Source of the DNA: Micromonospora endophytica
GTDB lineage: Bacteria; Actinomycetota; Actinomycetes; Mycobacteriales; Micromonosporaceae
DNA: 61,937 nt
Reading direction: 5' to 3'
NCBI RefSeq assembly: GCF_003236305.1
Contig: NZ_POTX01000006.1
Location: forward strand, 1-61,937
Shown here: piece by piece, positions 1 through 7,801 of the stretch
How positions within the stretch are numbered: position 1 is the stretch's first letter
How the letters are laid out: the number at the start of each line of letters is the position of its first letter
Notes under the pieces: generated by a model
The model's database searches: none
Told to the model about the DNA's origin: nothing
Seen by the model: only the letters and a program-made list of their open reading frames with translations
Position numbers and translations under genes: made by a program

Positions 1-12
1 TATAAGAGACAG
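1..12. other. Residual Nextera adapter end
   Basis: The first 12 bases, TATAAGAGACAG, are identical to the 3' end of the Nextera Tn5 mosaic end (AGATGTGTATAAGAGACAG). They are followed directly by a hairpin repeat. This is library residue left on a contig end and not chromosomal sequence. Confidence 0.9.
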
Positions 13-26
13 CCCCCACCCACCGG

Positions 27-87
27 GTTGATCATGAGGTTAGCGGCGATGTTGATCTCTGAAACTGCCGCTAACCTCATGATCAAC
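27..87. repeat. Inverted-repeat hairpin, GTTGATCATGARGTTA family
   Basis: A perfect 21-bp inverted repeat has arms at 27-47 and 67-87 and a 19-base spacer. Beyond the perfect arms, 20-24 can also pair with 90-94. The outer 16 bases (GTTGATCATGAGGTTA) match the arms of the hairpin at 13385-13445 except for one G/A difference, so this is a dispersed family. Its place at the contig edge fits an assembly break in a repeat. Confidence 0.85.
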
Positions 88-577
88 GGGGTGGTGGAGT
101 CTGGCGAATTCCTGGAGGGGGCGGAGCGACGAAGCGGTACGCGACGGTGGGCGCCATGCCGCGAAGACGACGATCGCAGCGAAGTTGGGCGAGATCCTGA
201 TTCACCCACCAATCAGCGCAGTCGTCCCGGCGCACACCCGGCGTACCGTCCGGGGATCAGCCGCAGCAGGCCGTGTGTGGCAACGTGCCTCTGCCGGGCT
301 TGCGGGCACGGGATCCGCCGGGCGTGGGCCTTCACCCGGCCTCCACGGGGCGCATTGAATCTCCTGACCGTGGGCCGCAGCATCGAACAGTCTAAGTTTA
401 TGGATATCGATGGTCCCCTCCATGAACCCCGGCCGGCGCGCGTCGGGGATCAACAGCCGGCAATGCCGGAAAATCTGTCGGTGGTCACCCGTGCCGACGA
501 TGACCTGCCGATCAGCCCGGCCGGGCGGTGTGGAAAAGGGGGTGTTGGGCGGGGGCTTCGCGGTTAGCGTGCCAGGC
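88..577. other. Intergenic stretch, no gene supported
   Basis: About 490 bases between the edge hairpin and the acetyltransferase gene. Open frames exist on both strands, but none has a recognisable domain, a convincing ribosome binding site or sensible composition. I see no RNA gene. It may hold the promoter of the downstream gene or the decayed end of a gene lost beyond the contig edge. Confidence 0.5.
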
Positions 578-1549
578 ATGTCCCGGGTGGAGATCCGACC
601 GTTCGCCGCTGGCGACCTGACCGGGTGCGGCGCGTTGCTGGCCGAGCGGCACCGCCGGCACCGCGTCACACAGCCGCTGTTGTCGCCGCGTTTCGAGGCC
701 GTCGAGGCCGCTGTCGCCGAGTTGACAGCCGTGTTCAAGACCGGCGACGCCTCCGGCGCGGTGGCGATCCGGGCCGGCGTACCTGTCGGGTTCGTGCTCG
801 GTGCGCCGAAGACCTCGCCGGTGTGGGGGCCGAACATCTGGGTCGAGGCGGCCGGGCAGGCGGTCACCGATGCCGAGGTGATGCGCGACCTGTACGCGGC
901 CGCCGCGACCCGCTGGGTCGACGAGGGCCGTACGGCACACTACGTCGTCGTGCCCGCCGACGACGCGGATCTGGTCCGGGCCTGGTTCCGGCTGGGTTTC
1001 GGCCAACAGCACGCGCATGCGATCCGGCCGGCGGAGCGACCGGTGGTGGCATCCCGGGCCGACGGGCTGTCGGTACGCCGGGCCACCCGGGCCGACATCC
1101 CGGAACTCGCCCGGCTCGACCTCGAACTGCCGACGCACCAGGGCCGGTCGCCGACCTTCTCGGCCGGCCGGGTCGGCACGATCGAGGAGAGCCTCGCGGA
1201 CTGGGCCGACGACATCGACAACCCCGACTTCGCCACCTTCGTCGCGGTACGCGACGGTATGGTGATCGGCTCCGCCATCGGCTGTGCCCTGGAGAAGTCG
1301 AGCAGTCATCTCAGCCTGGCCCGCCCGGACAACGCCGGCTTCCTCGGGTTTGCCGCGGTCTTCCCGTCCGCCCGGGGGACCGGCGCCGGCCGGGCGCTCG
1401 GGGAGGCGGTGATCGGCTGGGCCGCCGACAGCGGGTTCGGCAGCGTGGTCACCGACTGGCGGGTGACCAACCTGCTGTCGTCGCGTGCCTGGCCGAGGCT
1501 CGGCTTCACCGAGACGTTCCTGCGCCTGCACCGCACCATCGGCTACTGA
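578..1549 (+). CDS. GNAT-family N-acetyltransferase, two tandem domains
   Basis: A 323-residue protein with two GNAT folds in tandem, roughly residues 1-150 and 160-323. The C-terminal half carries the clearer acetyl-CoA binding signature: a strand ending in AAVFPSAR, then the G-x-G-x-G/A loop GTGAGRAL, followed by a final strand with RLGF. Family members transfer an acyl group from acyl-CoA to an amine, and double-GNAT proteins include mycothiol synthase MshD. This protein is not obviously MshD and its substrate is unknown. ATG 578 is chosen because GNAT homology begins at once after it (MSRVEIRPF); an in-frame GTG at 569 is possible. No clear ribosome binding site is seen. It is monocistronic. 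Confidence 0.8.
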   Translation: MSRVEIRPFAAGDLTGCGALLAERHRRHRVTQPLLSPRFEAVEAAVAELTAVFKTGDASGAVAIRAGVPVGFVLGAPKTSPVWGPNIWVEAAGQAVTDAEVMRDLYAAAATRWVDEGRTAHYVVVPADDADLVRAWFRLGFGQQHAHAIRPAERPVVASRADGLSVRRATRADIPELARLDLELPTHQGRSPTFSAGRVGTIEESLADWADDIDNPDFATFVAVRDGMVIGSAIGCALEKSSSHLSLARPDNAGFLGFAAVFPSARGTGAGRALGEAVIGWAADSGFGSVVTDWRVTNLLSSRAWPRLGFTETFLRLHRTIGY

Positions 1550-1650
1550 AGTCAGGGTCAGGGAATCGGTCGGCCCGTGGAGCCGCGCACGGGGTCGGAG
1601 GAACTGCGGCGGCGGGCGACGCCGGGACATGCCTTCGCGGCTGGTCGAGG

Positions 1651-2301
1651 TCAGTCCGTGAAGGCACCCGCCCGCGCGGCGGTGGCGGTGGCGTGGGCCG
1701 CCTGTTCCGCCAGGCGCGGGTCGGGAAGCGTACGGAGTAACAGCAGCTCGTGGTAGAGCGGCGCGGTGGCGGCGACGAGCAGCCGGCGCGGGTCGGTGCC
1801 TGCGGGTATCTCCCGGCGGTCGACGGCCCGGTGCACGATGGCGGCGCAGCGGTCGTACCTGTCGGCCCAGAAGCTCCGGAGGGCCGCGGCGGCCTGTTCG
1901 GACCGGAACGACGCGGCGATCAGGGCGGCGGTGACCGGCGGCTCGGCGGTCAACGCCGCGTAGACCTCCCGATTCACCGCGTGCAGGTCCCCGTCGAGGG
2001 TGCCGGTGTCGGTGGGGCTCCAGGTGTCGTCGATCGCCTCGGTGAGCGCGTCGGCGAGCAGCCCGCCGACGTCGCGCCAGCGCCGGTACACGGTGGTGCG
2101 ATGGACGCCGGAGCGGTCGGCGACAGCGTCGACGCTCAGTGCGTCGTAGCCGTGTTCGGCGAGGTGGGTGCGGACCGCGTCGAGGACGCGACGACGGACG
2201 GATGAGCTGCGTCCGCCGGGCCGGGAGACCGTGGTGGCCCGCGGGCCCGGCGGTGGGAGCGGCTGGTCGGGGAACTGCCTTGTCGGTCGCGGTGCTGCCA
2301 T
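1651..2301 (-). CDS. TetR-family transcriptional repressor
   Basis: A 216-residue regulator. After a Pro/Arg-rich lead of about 30 residues comes a TetR helix-turn-helix (approximately residues 36-82) with the typical core LSVDAVADRSGVHRTTVYRRW. The C-terminal helical part resembles the TetR_C ligand-binding domains. The gene is transcribed away from the virginiamycin B lyase gene, and a CGCAAC-N4-GTTGCG palindrome lies just upstream of its ATG. The simplest reading is an autoregulated repressor that also controls the lyase, with a streptogramin or a similar cyclic depsipeptide as a possible inducer. The inducer is inference. Confidence 0.88.
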   Translation of the reverse strand: MAAPRPTRQFPDQPLPPPGPRATTVSRPGGRSSSVRRRVLDAVRTHLAEHGYDALSVDAVADRSGVHRTTVYRRWRDVGGLLADALTEAIDDTWSPTDTGTLDGDLHAVNREVYAALTAEPPVTAALIAASFRSEQAAAALRSFWADRYDRCAAIVHRAVDRREIPAGTDPRRLLVAATAPLYHELLLLRTLPDPRLAEQAAHATATAARAGAFTD

Positions 2302-2314
2302 GCCAAGATGCTAT

Positions 2315-2330
2315 CGCAACACTTGTTGCG
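2315..2330. promoter_or_regulatory. Palindromic operator between tetR and vgb
   Basis: CGCAAC (2315-2320), spacer ACTT, GTTGCG (2325-2330) is a perfect 6-bp-arm inverted repeat, with an outer TA...TA pair also symmetric. It begins 13 bases upstream of the TetR start codon and lies about 43 bases before the lyase start, a usual position for a divergent TetR operator. Confidence 0.65.
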
Positions 2331-2372
2331 TTAAGCCGCCCGTGTTGGGGCCGATTCGATGGGGTGACCGCC

Positions 2373-3296
2373 GTGTCCATCACCGAACATCAGGTGACCG
2401 ATGCCGCAAGCGGCCCATACGCGATCACCACCGGGCCGGACGACGCGCTCTGGTTCACCATGGTGCACAGCGGGCGGATCGGCCGGCTGGTGCCCGGTGC
2501 GGAGCCCGCCAGTTGGCAGCTCGACCCCGGTTGCGGGCCGACGATCATCAGCGGCGGTCCGGACGGGGCGCTCTGGTTCGCCGAGCACCGGGCGCACCGC
2601 ATCGGACGGATCACCACCGACGGCAAGGTCGACGAGTTCCCGCTGCCGACCCCGCAGGCCGGGCCCTTCGGCATCGCCGCCGGCCCGGACGAAGCGCTCT
2701 GGTTCACCGAGACCAACGCCGACCGCATCGGCCGGATCAGCACCGACGGTCAGGTGACCGAGTTCCCGCTACCGTCCACCGGCGCGTTTCCGTCTGCCAT
2801 CACCGCCGGTGCCGACGGCGGGATGTGGTTCACCATGAACCAGGCCAACGCGATCGGCCGGATCGGCATGGACGGCCGGGTGAGCGTCCACCCGCTACCG
2901 ACGGAGGCGGCCGGGCCGGTGGGCATCACCACGGGCCGCGACGGTGCCCTGTGGTTCGTGGAGATCGCGGCCGGTCAGCTCGGAAGGATCACCTCGGACG
3001 GCGCGATCTCGGAGTTTCCGCTGCCCGACCGGGCCGGCCGTCCGCACGGGATCGCCGCCGACAACGACGGCAACCTGTGGTTCACCGAGTGGGCCGGCAA
3101 CCGGGTCGGCTCGATCACGAGCGACGGCTCAATCGAGACGTACGACCTGCCAACGCCGCGCTGCGAGCCGCACGGCATCACGCTCGGCCCCGACGGCGCC
3201 ATCTGGAGCGCGCTGGAGAACGGCTCGCTCGCCCGCCTCGCGCCCAGCGGTGATGAACTCCCGCCGCCGGCTCTCCACGGTCACCGCCGCCGCTAG
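2373..3296 (+). CDS. vgb: Virginiamycin B lyase (streptogramin B lyase)
   Basis: A 307-residue seven-bladed beta-propeller. Blade repeats of the type GPDxALWFTE...RIGRI run through the whole protein, closely matching the Staphylococcus Vgb pattern as I remember it. The active-site residues of that enzyme have counterparts here: His225 (RPHGI), Glu265 and His267 (CEPHGI) and Glu282 (ALENG). Vgb opens the ring of type B streptogramins by an elimination at the ester bond, without water, and needs a divalent metal. The chosen start is GTG 2373, giving VSITEHQVTD; GTG 2364 is an in-frame alternative. It is divergent from a TetR gene with a shared operator, so it is probably inducible. In an actinomycete it may serve resistance, or a related detoxification role. 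Confidence 0.85.
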   Translation: MSITEHQVTDAASGPYAITTGPDDALWFTMVHSGRIGRLVPGAEPASWQLDPGCGPTIISGGPDGALWFAEHRAHRIGRITTDGKVDEFPLPTPQAGPFGIAAGPDEALWFTETNADRIGRISTDGQVTEFPLPSTGAFPSAITAGADGGMWFTMNQANAIGRIGMDGRVSVHPLPTEAAGPVGITTGRDGALWFVEIAAGQLGRITSDGAISEFPLPDRAGRPHGIAADNDGNLWFTEWAGNRVGSITSDGSIETYDLPTPRCEPHGITLGPDGAIWSALENGSLARLAPSGDELPPPALHGHRRR

Positions 3297-3304
3297 CGAC
3301 TCGA

Positions 3305-4138
3305 TCACGGGCGCGGCCCGAAGATCCGGCGTAGCGGGTTCGGCGCGGCGTCCCGGCGGCTCCACTCCCGCGGATAACCGAGCGAGACCTCCTCGAACCG
3401 TATGCCGTCGTAGTGGGTGGTGCGCGGGATGTGCAGGTGACCGTAGACCACCGCGGCGGCGCGGAACCGCAGGTGCCAGTCTGCGGTGCGGACCGTCCCG
3501 CACCACTGCGCGAACTCCGGGTACCACAACACCTCGGTGGGCTGGCGGACCAGCGGCCAGTGATTGATCAGCAGGGTCGGCAGGGCCGGGTCGGTCGCCG
3601 CCAGCCGGCGCTCGCTCTCCGCCACCCGGGCGTGGCACCAGGACTCCCGATCCGGGTACGGGTCCGGATGCAGCACCATCTCGTCGGTGCAGACCACACC
3701 CTTGTCGTACGCCTGCCGCAGCGCCTCCTCCTTGGTGGCCGCGCCGGCCGGACGGAACGTGTAGTCGTAGAGCAGGAAAAGGGGTGCCACCGTCACCGGT
3801 CCGCCCTCGCCCGCCCAGACGGCGTAGTCGTCCTCCGGGGTCAGCACGTCGATGCCCCGGCACATCCGGACCAGTTCCCGGTAGCGGTGCTCGCCGCGCA
3901 GGCGGACGGGGTCGTTCGCGTGGGTCCAGAGTTCGTGGTTGCCGGGTGCCCAGATCACCCGGGCGAACCGGTCACGGAGCAGCCGCAACGTCCGTTCGAT
4001 GTCGCCGAAGCGCTCGCCGACGTCACCGGCGACGATCAGCCAGTCGTCGGCGGACTCCGGGGTGATCCGGTCGACGATCTGACGGTTTTCCGGGTACGCG
4101 ACGTGCAGGTCGCTGGTGGCGAAGAGTGATCCGGGCAT
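3305..4138 (-). CDS. Calcineurin-like metallophosphoesterase
   Basis: A 277-residue phosphoesterase with the dimetal motifs in order: a D-x-H equivalent in SDLHV near the N terminus, GDVGE about residue 40, GNHE about residue 70, and the late GHLHIPRT motif. NHWPL in between supplies a further His ligand. Substrates of this superfamily range from cyclic nucleotides to phosphoproteins, so the exact reaction cannot be named. ATG 4138 gives MPGSLFATSD, right at the start of the fold; ATG 4150 is an in-frame alternative. It converges on vgb with an 8-base gap and is divergent from the GntR gene. Confidence 0.82.
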   Translation of the reverse strand: MPGSLFATSDLHVAYPENRQIVDRITPESADDWLIVAGDVGERFGDIERTLRLLRDRFARVIWAPGNHELWTHANDPVRLRGEHRYRELVRMCRGIDVLTPEDDYAVWAGEGGPVTVAPLFLLYDYTFRPAGAATKEEALRQAYDKGVVCTDEMVLHPDPYPDRESWCHARVAESERRLAATDPALPTLLINHWPLVRQPTEVLWYPEFAQWCGTVRTADWHLRFRAAAVVYGHLHIPRTTHYDGIRFEEVSLGYPREWSRRDAAPNPLRRIFGPRP

Positions 4139-4241
4139 CCCCTCGATCATTGCAGCCAGACCGCCCTTGGACAGCCCCGGTTCTCGTACCGTCCGAGGCC
4201 GTGCGGATCCGACGCCGCCGGAGCCTGGCAGACTCGTCGGA

Positions 4242-4907
4242 GTGAGCGACGTGGCCGCATCGCCCGTGGACGGCGAGTTGGAGAGTGTCAGTCTGGTGGA
4301 CCTCGCGGTCACCCGGCTGACCCGGGAGATCCTCAGCGGCCGGAGCGACCCGGGTGAACGCCTGGTGGAGGAGCAGCTCACCCGGCGGCTCGGGATCAGC
4401 CGGGCGCCGCTGCGCGAGGCGCTGCGGTTGCTGGCCCAGCGCGGCCTGGTCGAGCACATCCCCCGGCGCGGCGTCCGGGTCGCCACGCTCTCCGACCGCG
4501 ACGTGCGGGAACTGTACGAGCTGCGCGACGTGCTGGAGCGGTTCGCGGTACGCACGGCGGTCCCGGTACGCCGGGAGAGCGACCTGGCCGGGTTGGGGGC
4601 CGCGCTGGACCAGATGCGGGAGGCGACCCGGGCCGGCGACCGGTTGGCCGTCGCCGAGTCGCACCGGGCGTTCCACGTCGCGCTGGTGGCGTTGGCCGGT
4701 AACCGGCAGCTTTCCGTGGTGTACGACTCGATCCTGGTGAAGTTGCAGCTCTACATGGCGATCAACCTGCGCCGGGAGGCGGAGGAGGCTGAGCCGCTGG
4801 ACGGGGTGCACCGGCACGAGCGGCTCTTCGAGGCGGTCGCCGGGGGAGACCCGGAGGCGGTGCTGGCGGTGCTCTCCGGCCATGGTGCCCGGTCCTACCT
4901 CGGGTGA
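4242..4907 (+). CDS. GntR-family (FadR-type) transcriptional regulator
   Basis: A 221-residue regulator starting at GTG 4242. The N-terminal winged helix (about residues 15-80) shows the GntR pattern LTREILSGRSDPGERLVEEQL, then LGISRAPLREALRLLAQRGLV. The C-terminal all-helical FCD domain has the DxxxH...H-type metal/effector residues (ESHRAFHVAL, later HRHERLFEAV). Regulators of this type usually respond to small carboxylates. The gene lies 81 bases upstream of, and codirectional with, the amidase-hydrolase-permease operon, whose first start codon is covered by a strong palindrome. It is therefore the likely local regulator. Confidence 0.88.
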   Translation: MSDVAASPVDGELESVSLVDLAVTRLTREILSGRSDPGERLVEEQLTRRLGISRAPLREALRLLAQRGLVEHIPRRGVRVATLSDRDVRELYELRDVLERFAVRTAVPVRRESDLAGLGAALDQMREATRAGDRLAVAESHRAFHVALVALAGNRQLSVVYDSILVKLQLYMAINLRREAEEAEPLDGVHRHERLFEAVAGGDPEAVLAVLSGHGARSYLG

Positions 4908-4969
4908 GGGCGAGAGCCCCGATCCTGCGTCACATCGTCGTTACAGGACGCGCGGTTGCGCGTAATCGA

Positions 4970-4988
4970 ACTGTCGACAATCGACAGT
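4970..4988. promoter_or_regulatory. Operator palindrome at the start of the ureide operon
   Basis: ACTGTCGA-CAA-TCGACAGT has perfect 8-bp arms (4970-4977 and 4981-4988) and ends one base before the ATG at 4989. There is no ribosome binding site between it and the ATG, which suggests a leaderless transcript starting at or near the ATG. A protein bound here would block transcription. The GntR protein encoded just upstream is the natural candidate. Confidence 0.65.
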
Positions 4989-6419
4989 ATGCCAGAGCGG
5001 ATCGGGTCGGTGTCGGAGCTGAGGTCGGCGTACCTCCACGCTGGACTCACCCCCACCGAGCTGGTGGAACAGGTCCTGGCCGGGCTGGTCGGTCGAGACG
5101 GGGGACCGGTCTGGATCAGCACCCGCTCGGCCGACCAACTCCGGGCCGACGCCGAGGTGCTGACCCGTGACGGCGATCCGACGACGCAGCCGTTGTACGG
5201 GATCCCGTTCGCGGTCAAGGACAACATCGACGTCGCCGGGATGGTCACCACGGCCGGCTGCCCCGAGTTCGGATACCGTGCCGCCGAGGACGCGCCAGTG
5301 GTGCGTCGGCTGCTCGACGCCGGTGCGCTGCTCGTCGGCAAGACCAACCTGGACCAGTTCGCCACCGGGCTGACCGGTTCCCGTTCGCCGTACGGCAGCG
5401 GCGAGAGCGTCTTCGGTGGCGGCCTGATCTCCGGCGGCTCCAGCTCCGGCTCGGCCCTCGCGGTCGCCGCCGGCCAGGTCAGCTTCGCCCTGGGCACGGA
5501 CACCGCCGGCTCCGGCCGGGTGCCGGCGGCGCTGAACGGCATCGTCGGCCTCAAACCCACCCGGGGTCTGCTCAGCACGGCCGGTGTGGTGCCGGCCTGC
5601 CGCTCGCTGGACTGCGTCTCGATCTTCGCCGCCGATGTCGCGGGTGCCCTGGCGGTGCTGCATGCCGCCCGTGGCGTCACGGCGGCCGATCCCTGGGGGC
5701 GGCCGCTGCCGGCGGAGCGGGTGACTGCCCGCATGCCGGGGAGGCTACGCCTCGGCGTGCCCGGGGCAGAAGACCTCGAATTCTTCGGCGACGCCGGGCA
5801 GGCGGTCCGCTTCGCCGCCGGGGTCCAGCGGCTACGAGGGCTTGTCGCCGGCACCCGTCAGGTGCCACTGCGGGCCTTCATCGCCGCCGGTGACCTGCTC
5901 TACCAGGGGCCGTGGGTGGCCGAGCGGCTCACCGGGCTGGACGACTTCCTGCGTACGCGCCCGGAGGCGGTGCTGCCGGTAACCCGGACCGTGCTGGAGG
6001 CCGGGCGACGGTACGACGCGATCGACGCCTTCCGGGGCTGGCATCGGCTACGCGAGCTGCGGGCCGAGGTCGACCGGCTCTGGCAGGAGGTCGACGTGCT
6101 TGTCGTACCGACCGTCGGCACCACCTTCACCCTCGCCGAGATCGCCGAGGACCCGATCGGCCGCAACGCGATGCTGGGCCGCTACACCCAGTTCGCGAAC
6201 CTGCTCGACCTGGCCGCGGTGACAGTGCCGAACGGATTCACCGCCGCCGGTCGACCGGCGAGCCTGACCCTGCTCGGGCCGGCGTTCACCGACACCACCC
6301 TGGCCCGGCTCGCCGCCGCGGCCGGCACCGCACCCACCGGAGCCGAGGGGGATCCTCCGCTCGTCGCCGCACAACTCACCATGGGAGGAGAGAGAGGATG
6401 GGCCGGATCGGGCCGGTAA
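4989..6419 (+). CDS. Amidase-signature hydrolase, AtzF-like allophanate hydrolase
   Basis: A 476-residue amidase-signature enzyme. The Ser-cisSer-Lys triad is visible as Lys77 (FAVKDNID), Ser151 (GGSSSGSA) and Ser175 (DTAGSGR). The spacing 74 and 24 equals that of AtzF (91/165/189, from memory). The late region NAMLGRYTQFANLLDLAAVTVP is typical of allophanate hydrolases. It lacks the extra C-terminal domain of full-length AtzF, which is about 600 residues. Allophanate hydrolase converts allophanate to CO2 and ammonia. The neighbouring biuret-hydrolase-like genes would produce allophanate, which supports the call. HpxY-like action on another ureide (oxalurate) is an alternative because of the DUF3225 gene in the same operon. 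Start ATG 4989; translation is probably leaderless. Confidence 0.78.
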   Translation: MPERIGSVSELRSAYLHAGLTPTELVEQVLAGLVGRDGGPVWISTRSADQLRADAEVLTRDGDPTTQPLYGIPFAVKDNIDVAGMVTTAGCPEFGYRAAEDAPVVRRLLDAGALLVGKTNLDQFATGLTGSRSPYGSGESVFGGGLISGGSSSGSALAVAAGQVSFALGTDTAGSGRVPAALNGIVGLKPTRGLLSTAGVVPACRSLDCVSIFAADVAGALAVLHAARGVTAADPWGRPLPAERVTARMPGRLRLGVPGAEDLEFFGDAGQAVRFAAGVQRLRGLVAGTRQVPLRAFIAAGDLLYQGPWVAERLTGLDDFLRTRPEAVLPVTRTVLEAGRRYDAIDAFRGWHRLRELRAEVDRLWQEVDVLVVPTVGTTFTLAEIAEDPIGRNAMLGRYTQFANLLDLAAVTVPNGFTAAGRPASLTLLGPAFTDTTLARLAAAAGTAPTGAEGDPPLVAAQLTMGGERGWAGSGR

Positions 6420-7093
6420 CGGCGAACCCCTACCCCTGGCCGTACGACGGCGCGGCAGACACCGCGCGTACCGCCCTGCTCTGCATCGACTGGCAGACCG
6501 ACTTCTGCGGGCCGGGTGGCTACGTCGACGCGATGGGCTACGACATCGGGCTGACCCGGGCCGGCCTGCCGGCCACCGCCCGGCTGCTGGCACACGCCCG
6601 GGCGCTCGGCATGCTCGTCGTGCACACCCGGGAAGGGCACGACCCCGACCTGTCCGACCTGCCGGCGAACAAGCGTTGGCGGTCGGCCCGGATCGGTGCC
6701 GAGATCGGTGCGGCCGGCCCCTGCGGCCGGATCCTGGTCAAGGGCGAACCAGGCTGGGAGATCGTGCCCGAGGTCGCCCCGGCACCCGGCGAGGTGGTCA
6801 TCGACAAGCCGGGCAAGGGCGCGTTCTACGCCACGAATCTCGACCTGGTGCTGCGTACCCGGGGCATCACCCACCTGATCCTCACCGGCATCACCACCGA
6901 CGTCTGCGTACACACCACCATGCGCGAGGCGAACGACCGTGGGTACGAGTGCCTCATCCTCGCCGACTGCACCGGTGCCACCGACAAGGACAACCACGAC
7001 GCGGCCCTGCACATGGTGACCATGCAGGGCGGAGTCTTCGGCTGCGTGGCGACCTCCGACGACGTCATCGCCGCCACCACCGACGTGAGGTGA
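6398..7093 (+). CDS. Isochorismatase-fold cysteine hydrolase, biuret amidohydrolase-like (copy 1)
   Basis: A 231-residue cysteine hydrolase. The catalytic triad of the family is at Asp31 (CIDWQTDF), Lys138 (PGKGAFYAT) and Cys168 (TTDVCVHTT), preceded by the non-prolyl cis-peptide region ITTD. Relatives are biuret hydrolase BiuH, RutB and N-carbamoylsarcosine amidase. Next to an allophanate hydrolase, biuret to allophanate plus ammonia is the best guess. It has a strong ribosome binding site (GGAGGAGAGAGG) and overlaps the 3' end of the amidase gene by 22 bases, so translational coupling is likely. The next gene is a diverged paralogue. Confidence 0.8.
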   Translation: MGRIGPVTANPYPWPYDGAADTARTALLCIDWQTDFCGPGGYVDAMGYDIGLTRAGLPATARLLAHARALGMLVVHTREGHDPDLSDLPANKRWRSARIGAEIGAAGPCGRILVKGEPGWEIVPEVAPAPGEVVIDKPGKGAFYATNLDLVLRTRGITHLILTGITTDVCVHTTMREANDRGYECLILADCTGATDKDNHDAALHMVTMQGGVFGCVATSDDVIAATTDVR

Positions 7094-7096
7094 CGA

Positions 7097-7789
7097 ATGT
7101 TGACGATCGCGAGTACGCGCCCCTCCCCGTACACCTTCACACCTGCCACCACCGCGCTGCTCGTCATCGACATGCAGCGCGACTTCCTGGAGCCCGGCGG
7201 CTTCGGTGAGAGCCTCGGCAACGACGTGGGCCAGTTGCGCCGCACCATCGCGCCACTGGCGGCGCTGCTGGCCGCCGCCCGCGCCGCGGGCCTGACCGTG
7301 GTGCACACCCGCGAGGGCCACCTGCCCGACCTCTCCGACTGCCCACCGGCCAAGCTGCACCGGGGCGCGCCGAGCCGGCGCATCGGCGACCCCGGACCCA
7401 AGGGACGCATCCTGATCCGGGGCGAGTACGGCCACGACATCATCGACGAACTCGCGCCGCTGCCCGGTGAGCCGGTCATCGACAAGCCGGGCAAGGGCGC
7501 GTTCCACGCCACCGAACTGTCCGACCTGCTCACCGAACGGAAGATCCAGAGCCTGCTGGTCACCGGTGTCACCACCGAGGTGTGCGTACACACCACCGTC
7601 CGGGAGGCCAACGACCGCGGGTACGAGTGCCTCGTGCTCGCCGACTGCGTCGGGTCCTACTTTCCCGAGTTCCACCGGGTCGGGCTCGACATGATCGCCG
7701 CCCAGGGCGGCATCTTCGGGTGGGTCGCCGAGTCCACGGACGTGCTCGCCGTGCTGCCCACCACCCCCGTAACGCAGCCCTCCTCCTGA
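7097..7789 (+). CDS. Isochorismatase-fold cysteine hydrolase, biuret amidohydrolase-like (copy 2)
   Basis: A 230-residue paralogue of the preceding gene, with triad Asp25 (VIDMQRDF), Lys133 (PGKGAFHAT) and Cys163 (TTEVCVHTT). The two proteins share long blocks around the active site ([26 protein letters not shown]) but differ in the first 30 residues and in the substrate-covering region around residues 80-115. This points to an old tandem duplication with different substrates, or to an obligate heteromer. It follows copy 1 by three bases and belongs to the same operon. Confidence 0.8.
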   Translation: MLTIASTRPSPYTFTPATTALLVIDMQRDFLEPGGFGESLGNDVGQLRRTIAPLAALLAAARAAGLTVVHTREGHLPDLSDCPPAKLHRGAPSRRIGDPGPKGRILIRGEYGHDIIDELAPLPGEPVIDKPGKGAFHATELSDLLTERKIQSLLVTGVTTEVCVHTTVREANDRGYECLVLADCVGSYFPEFHRVGLDMIAAQGGIFGWVAESTDVLAVLPTTPVTQPSS

Positions 7790-7801
7790 TCGGGAGCAGC
7801 C

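Noticed and set aside
202..2383. Long open frames on the minus strand across the acetyltransferase and TetR genes (up to about 620 codons)
   Set aside because: They are Arg/Pro/Gly-rich shadow frames produced by high-G+C third positions of the real genes, with no domain.
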